From: an uncultured Oscillospiraceae bacterium | GTDB taxonomy: Bacteria; Bacillota; Clostridia; Oscillospirales; Oscillospiraceae | NCBI GenBank assembly: GCA_934567355.1 | Contig: CAKTJC010000001.1 | Location: 124,001 to 188,000 of the forward strand | DNA: 64,000 bases | Reading direction: 5' to 3' | In this document: positions 60,081-64,000 of the stretch, piece after piece | Numbering within the stretch: the first letter of the stretch is position 1 | How the letters are laid out: each line of letters starts with the position of its first letter | Notes under the pieces: generated by a model | What the model saw: only the letters and a program-made list of their open reading frames with translations | What the model was told of the DNA's origin: nothing | Database searches by the model: none | Translations under genes and position numbers: made by a program

Positions 60081-60751
60081 TCCTTCTTCACCGCCTTATA
60101 GCCCAATCCGCGGACGGATTCCACGGAAAATTCGTCCCAGCCCTCAAAGCGCTTGCGCAGCCGCCCCACGTGGACGGTGACAGTCTCCCAGCCCGTTTCG
60201 CAGTCCATGCCCCAGATCTCGTCCATGAGCTGGATGCGGGTGAAGATCTTGCCGGGGTAGGACAGCAGCTTATACAGCAGCAGAAACTCCTTCTGCGGCA
60301 GCTCCTGGGTCTGGCCGGGGCGGGAGACGGTGAAGGAATCGTAATCGAGCACCACATCCCCCACCACAATGCGCCGGTCACTGACGATCTTCGCCCGCCG
60401 CAGCAGCGCCTTGATGCGCAGCAGCATTTCCTCTTCATCGATGGGCTTTGTAATATAGTCGTCGGTGCCCACCAGAAAGCCCCGGTGCTTATCCGCCGGG
60501 AGCTGCTTGGCCGACACCATCAGGATCGGCAGCGTGCTTCCGCCCTGGCGCAGGGTCTCGGTAAAGGCATAGCCGTCCATCCGGGGCATCATCACATCCA
60601 GGACTACCAGATCGATATGCTCCCGATCCAGCATCTCCATGGCTTCCTGCCCATCCGTTGCCGTAAACACATGATACCCCGCCCCTTCCAGGATCGCTTT
60701 CATCAGCAGCCGGGTATTCTTGTCATCATCCGCCACCAGAATATTGACCAC
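60077..60751 (-). CDS. OmpR-family response regulator (second system)
   Basis: The protein has 224 aa from a GTG at 60751 (VVNILVADDDKNTRLL), chosen because GGGGAGGGG lies 6 nt upstream; the longer frame overlaps its promoter. Receiver: ADDD pocket, LVVLDVMMPRMDG and VSAKQ. Winged-helix C-terminus: ETVTVHVGRLRKRFEG. Confidence 0.92.
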   Translation of the reverse strand: MVNILVADDDKNTRLLMKAILEGAGYHVFTATDGQEAMEMLDREHIDLVVLDVMMPRMDGYAFTETLRQGGSTLPILMVSAKQLPADKHRGFLVGTDDYITKPIDEEEMLLRIKALLRRAKIVSDRRIVVGDVVLDYDSFTVSRPGQTQELPQKEFLLLYKLLSYPGKIFTRIQLMDEIWGMDCETGWETVTVHVGRLRKRFEGWDEFSVESVRGLGYKAVKKE

Positions 60752-60776
60752 ATCTATCCCCTCCCCTGCTATGGAT

Positions 60777-60805
60777 ACAATAAACGCTTTCGTCCGTTTC
60801 GTCAA
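60777..60805 (-). promoter_or_regulatory. Promoter for the second two-component system
   Basis: On the minus strand, -35 TTGACG, 17-nt spacer, -10 TATTGT, 26 bp before the GTG start. Confidence 0.65.
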
Positions 60806-60917
60806 GAAGAAGCATTATCTAAATAGAGGTATCATATTTTCCTAAACCGAAAGAAAACAAGATTGGGAAAATGGATTAACTAACCACCATCCTTTTGCGA
60901 CATCACACAGGTTGTTT

Positions 60918-61031
60918 TCAGCATATGATATTTTGCCGCTTCTGGTCTAAGTTGTTCTTTTCTAGGAGACTCTGGTCAAGTTCTCCGATATCTGTCCCCG
61001 TATTCCATAGATCCCCGGCGATTCTCACCAT
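60918..61031 (-). CDS. Small ORF or gene fragment, uncertain
   Basis: An ATG at 61031 opens 37 codons beginning MVRIAGDLWNTGTDIGELD and ending QKRQNIIC, with coding-like amino-acid use and a helical, charged second half. GGAGAGGAG touches the start codon, which is too close for a normal site. It fills an otherwise empty 310-bp gap before the GH120 terminator. It could be a remnant of a lost gene. Confidence 0.25.
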   Translation of the reverse strand: MVRIAGDLWNTGTDIGELDQSLLEKNNLDQKRQNIIC

Positions 61032-61063
61032 CTCCTCTCCATAGGCGGCAAAGATCTTACCTT

Positions 61064-61099
61064 AAAAAATCCGGTCTGAGACGTCAGACCGGATTTTTT
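61064..61099. terminator. Strong bidirectional terminator after the GH120 gene
   Basis: Stem TCCGGTCTGA / TCAGACCGGA with a 4-nt loop, flanked by AAAAAA and TTTTTT, so it works in both directions. Confidence 0.92.
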
Positions 61100-61119
61100 A
61101 AGGAGACCCCGAGCGAAAT

Positions 61120-63126
61120 TTATCCCACTCGGATTGAAGAAGTAAGCGCAGCGAAGGGACCGGGGAGGATTTTGGTGCGGGGGATGCCCAGATAGTCCGG
61201 GCGGAAATCAATGTCGGAGCCGTCGGGATTTTCAAAGCGTTCCTCCGGCTCGAATGCCTTGCCCAGAAGGTCGCTGCTCACGGCGGCGCAGGTGAAATCG
61301 CCAAGCCATTCAGCCAGATCCGACTCAAGGTAATATCCGCCGTCCCGCTCTGCCAGACGCACGTTTCCGCCCTTTTCGCAGACGAGCTTATTTTCCTCGC
61401 CGTGATAGGCGGCTGCGCCGTGCAGATACGCATTTCCGTTGATCCAGACAGGCAGGTGGGAGTAGTGAATATCCTTCAGCCGGCTCATATCCTCCATGCT
61501 GGGCTTGTGCGTCAAATCGAAATTGCTGATCCAGGCGTCATAGCTGGGATAGTCGTCCCAGACGAAATTGCCGACATGACTGTTTTCGGAGAAGAAAAAG
61601 CCCATTTCTTCCTTGGCACCCGCCTCCCGCATCGGCCAGCGCTGGACATAGAGATTGTTATAGAACCGATTGTCCCCATGCAGGCAGGATTTGAATCCGA
61701 TCAGCTCTGTGCGGTGGGGGTAGTGATAGGAGAAATAGCGCGGCTGGTTAATTCCGTTGGCAATCTGATCCGTTCCGTCGCCCACGGAAGTGAAGCTGCC
61801 GCAGATCAGATTATGGACGCATGCCACGCCCTGCGCCGCAAAGCGGATGGAAACGTCGCTCAGGAGCAGGTTATTGTCAATCAGGGTCGGACCGAGGCTG
61901 GCTTCCATAAAAATGTCCTGGCTCATGAAGCGCTGACGGGATCTGTCCAGTCCCTCGGGCAGCTGGTTGTCGTGGAGCAGGTTCGCACTGACGCGGGTGC
62001 CCTGCGCCACCCAGTCCAGCCACAGACCCATGGAGCAGTGGTGGATATGATTGCGGCGAATGACGGTATCAATGGGTACGTGGAGCTTGATGCCTGCGAC
62101 CTCCGCCCCCAGCAGCTGCTGCATCAGATTGATGTGGTGGACGTGGTTATCCTCGATGGTGCTGAAAATGCAGCCCTGCCGCCCGATAATTCCGGCCTGC
62201 TCGCAGTGGTGGATATTGCAGCGGCGGACAATATGTGAGCCGATATTCTCCTTATACCAGCCCTGGGACAGTGCACGGCAGATGGACTCCCGTCCCATCT
62301 GATTGGCGCTTTTGATCTGCCGGTGGAAGAAATACTGCTCATTGTCCGGATCGTAGTTGCGCCCCAGGGAGATGCCGCAGCATTTGCTGCCGCTGATTTC
62401 GCAGTCCTCGATGATCCAGCCCTTGCTCCAGTTAACGCCGATCATCCCATCCTGATGGCACGACGGCGGCGCCCAGGTGGTGGCGGCTTTGGTCACGGTG
62501 AAGCCGCTGACGGTGATGTAACTGCGCCCCTCCCGGGTGGGGAAGATGCACCGGCGGCGGACGTTAAATTCCACATTTTCCTCATTGGGATTTTTGCCCT
62601 GGAAATTTGCATAGATTACGGTCTGCCCGCAATCCTGCACAGTAAACCATTGCAGTCTGGATTTTTCGGGTTCCCAGGAGAACGGATAAACTTCCCCGGC
62701 GATGCATTCCTCCAGGCTCCGGCTTTCATACAGGGATTGCCCGTTCAGATACACATCCCCCGTGTGGAAGACGGACGACCCCATATACCAATCGCCTTCC
62801 ACAAGCTGGATATAGGGATTGTAGTCCCCGAAGATGTCGTTTGAAACGCGGGTTACCCATGTGCTGCCCTCATATTTTTCCCAGCCGGTAAGCGGCTCTG
62901 CGCCGGTAATCACCGCCGCCAGCGGCTGCTCACTGCGGTAGACGATCCGCTGTGCTTCCGTTCCCGAATTAACCGGATCAATGTATTCCCGGTAAATTCC
63001 GGGTGCGACGATTATCTCATCGCCGGGCTGCGCAATTTTTGCCGCGTCGTTGATGCGGCGGAACGGCGCTTCCTGCGTGCCGCTGGAGCCTGCACCGGAA
63101 AAGTGCGCATTGACATATATTTTCAT
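61120..63126 (-). CDS. GH120-family beta-xylosidase (right-handed beta-helix)
   Basis: The protein has 668 aa, ATG at 63126 after AAGGAGTATCACGAA. Beta-helix start: GDEIIVAPGIYREYIDP. GH120 features recalled from the characterised XylC family: VYLNGQSLYE, YANFQGKNPNEENVEFNVRR, TWAPPS then GVNWSKGWIIEDCEISGSKC, and LWLDWVAQGTRVSANL. No signal peptide, so it acts inside the cell on imported xylo-oligosaccharides. Assignment rests on memory of that family and is fairly firm. Confidence 0.82.
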   Translation of the reverse strand: MKIYVNAHFSGAGSSGTQEAPFRRINDAAKIAQPGDEIIVAPGIYREYIDPVNSGTEAQRIVYRSEQPLAAVITGAEPLTGWEKYEGSTWVTRVSNDIFGDYNPYIQLVEGDWYMGSSVFHTGDVYLNGQSLYESRSLEECIAGEVYPFSWEPEKSRLQWFTVQDCGQTVIYANFQGKNPNEENVEFNVRRRCIFPTREGRSYITVSGFTVTKAATTWAPPSCHQDGMIGVNWSKGWIIEDCEISGSKCCGISLGRNYDPDNEQYFFHRQIKSANQMGRESICRALSQGWYKENIGSHIVRRCNIHHCEQAGIIGRQGCIFSTIEDNHVHHINLMQQLLGAEVAGIKLHVPIDTVIRRNHIHHCSMGLWLDWVAQGTRVSANLLHDNQLPEGLDRSRQRFMSQDIFMEASLGPTLIDNNLLLSDVSIRFAAQGVACVHNLICGSFTSVGDGTDQIANGINQPRYFSYHYPHRTELIGFKSCLHGDNRFYNNLYVQRWPMREAGAKEEMGFFFSENSHVGNFVWDDYPSYDAWISNFDLTHKPSMEDMSRLKDIHYSHLPVWINGNAYLHGAAAYHGEENKLVCEKGGNVRLAERDGGYYLESDLAEWLGDFTCAAVSSDLLGKAFEPEERFENPDGSDIDFRPDYLGIPRTKILPGPFAALTSSIRVG

Positions 63127-63171
63127 TTCGTGATACTCCTTCCTGTCGGTATGGGGAGCCCATTGGGCAAA

Positions 63172-64000
63172 TCAGCGGTTCCCCGAAAGCGCCAGATAAA
63201 ACTGATAATCCTCAGCCCGTCTGCATAGGCCGCTGTCACCGCTTTGCAGTGCAACGACCGCCAGCGCCTGCCTGATTTCCCTTACACCAATGGGGGCACC
63301 GGACGCAGGGCGCTCCAAAGCGGCTGCCAGTGCTTCCTGCTGGGCGGGGGACAGGGTGCCATAGACATAAAACAGATATTTTCTTCCGTCTGCCGTCAGA
63401 TCTTTTTTCTCCGGAATGCCGGTGTGCATTCCCTTTTCCATGCGGTCGCGCTCCAGACGCAGGTCGTCGTGGGTATATTGCCTGTACTCCGGCAGCCCCA
63501 TTCTCTGATACATTTCAGGCGGTGCATCGTTCGCCTTCATTTGCAGGCGCATTTTATTGCACAGTTCTACTGTTACATTCTCATCAAGGATTCGCGTATT
63601 TTGACCGGGGCCACTGTCCAGGCGGAAGAGCATATCGCAGGGGCTGCACCGTTCCTCCCAGGGAGACGCCTTGATTTTCATCAGTTTTGCACCCTTGGTA
63701 AAGGAGAATCCCTCACTCATCCGGGCGTCCCGGAACTGATCGACCGTAAACATGTCGCGCATATTGGTCGGCATCAGCGTATAGGCATACAGCTGCGAGG
63801 TATCGCGGGGTGCACGGAAATAGGTATACGTTCCGTCCGTAATGTTGACGCAGCCCCCAAATTGACCGTAGAGCACCGTGTCATGGATCGTTTCGCCATC
63901 GACATATGCTTTTCTGAGTGGCACGCCCTGCATATCCCCGGGAATCGGTAGGCCAAAAAAGTCCAGCAGGGTAGGGGCTACATCGATGCTCTGGGTCAGC
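63172..64000 (-). CDS. Sulfatase-like (alkaline phosphatase superfamily) protein, C-terminal part only
   Basis: The frame is open to the window edge and gives about 275 residues of the C-terminus. It includes the end-of-domain signature QSIDVAPTLLDFFGLPIP then MQGVPLRKAYVDG, typical of sulfatases. The catalytic Cys/Ser motif lies outside the window, so formylglycine dependence cannot be judged. It is followed 45 bp later by the GH120 gene, likely one operon for a decorated polysaccharide. Confidence 0.75.
   Translation of the reverse strand, partial: LTQSIDVAPTLLDFFGLPIPGDMQGVPLRKAYVDGETIHDTVLYGQFGGCVNITDGTYTYFRAPRDTSQLYAYTLMPTNMRDMFTVDQFRDARMSEGFSFTKGAKLMKIKASPWEERCSPCDMLFRLDSGPGQNTRILDENVTVELCNKMRLQMKANDAPPEMYQRMGLPEYRQYTHDDLRLERDRMEKGMHTGIPEKKDLTADGRKYLFYVYGTLSPAQQEALAAALERPASGAPIGVREIRQALAVVALQSGDSGLCRRAEDYQFYLALSGNR

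Noticed and set aside
1..64000. tRNA genes, rRNA genes, CRISPR arrays, prophage or restriction systems
   Set aside because: No cloverleaf with T-loop signature, regularly spaced repeats, or phage/restriction protein motifs were recognised by eye. A tRNAscan or CRISPR finder run would be decisive.

Overview
The window reads as chromosome of a GC-rich, Gram-positive anaerobe of the Clostridia, most likely an Oscillospirales-type gut or rumen bacterium (the taxon is inference). The PASTA kinase, CdaA/CdaR, RemA, CarD and VanY proteins, AGGAGG ribosome binding sites and consensus sigma-A promoters fit a Firmicute. The acsD and cooC genes at the left edge point to a Wood-Ljungdahl (CO dehydrogenase/acetyl-CoA synthase) pathway. 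A GH120 beta-xylosidase at the right edge suggests plant xylan is used.

Layout. 1-6.4 kb (minus): partial acsD, cooC, aspartokinase, then an Lgt-like membrane protein, a phosphodiester glycosidase and a hypothetical protein; a broken copy of the glycosidase C-terminus lies inside this run. 6.4-20.9 kb (minus): one long housekeeping run, cdaA-cdaR-yicC-remA-gmk-rpoZ-priA-def-fmt-rsmB-rlmN-prpC-prkC-rsgA, covering c-di-AMP synthesis, replication restart, initiator tRNA and N-terminal processing, rRNA methylation and cell-wall signalling. 21-28.8 kb: ftsH, degV and a DUF1836 regulator sharing a palindromic divergent promoter, tetR with oleate hydratase, and a cysteine-desulfurase-like gene with its DUF3343 partner.

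28.9-35.3 kb: a repeat-rich VanY carboxypeptidase followed by an unusual secreted fusion (parvulin foldase + C39-like peptidase + zinc ribbon), CarD, a small protein and a MATE exporter. The last two lie behind copies of the same promoter block, and the MATE leader can form a four-segment attenuator. 35.6-41.8 kb (minus): a complete ABC importer with a DUF3798 binding protein. 42-51 kb: two flavoproteins, small proteins with duplicated promoters, a GNAT enzyme, a probable type I toxin-antitoxin locus (27-residue hydrophobic peptide and convergent antisense RNA), an S4 protein, DUF896, NUDIX and a YgiQ radical SAM protein.

51-64 kb: a two-component system with an accessory protein; a lysine-riboswitch-controlled amino-acid ABC importer; a glycolipid/phospholipid pair (GT28-type glycosyltransferase and PlsY) with a second two-component system; a GH120 beta-xylosidase and the end of a sulfatase-like gene that runs off the window.

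Mobile or repeated DNA: two copies of a short terminal-inverted-repeat element (MITE-like), one of which appears to have jumped into the loop of a transcription terminator. No tRNA, rRNA, CRISPR array, prophage or transposase gene was recognised.
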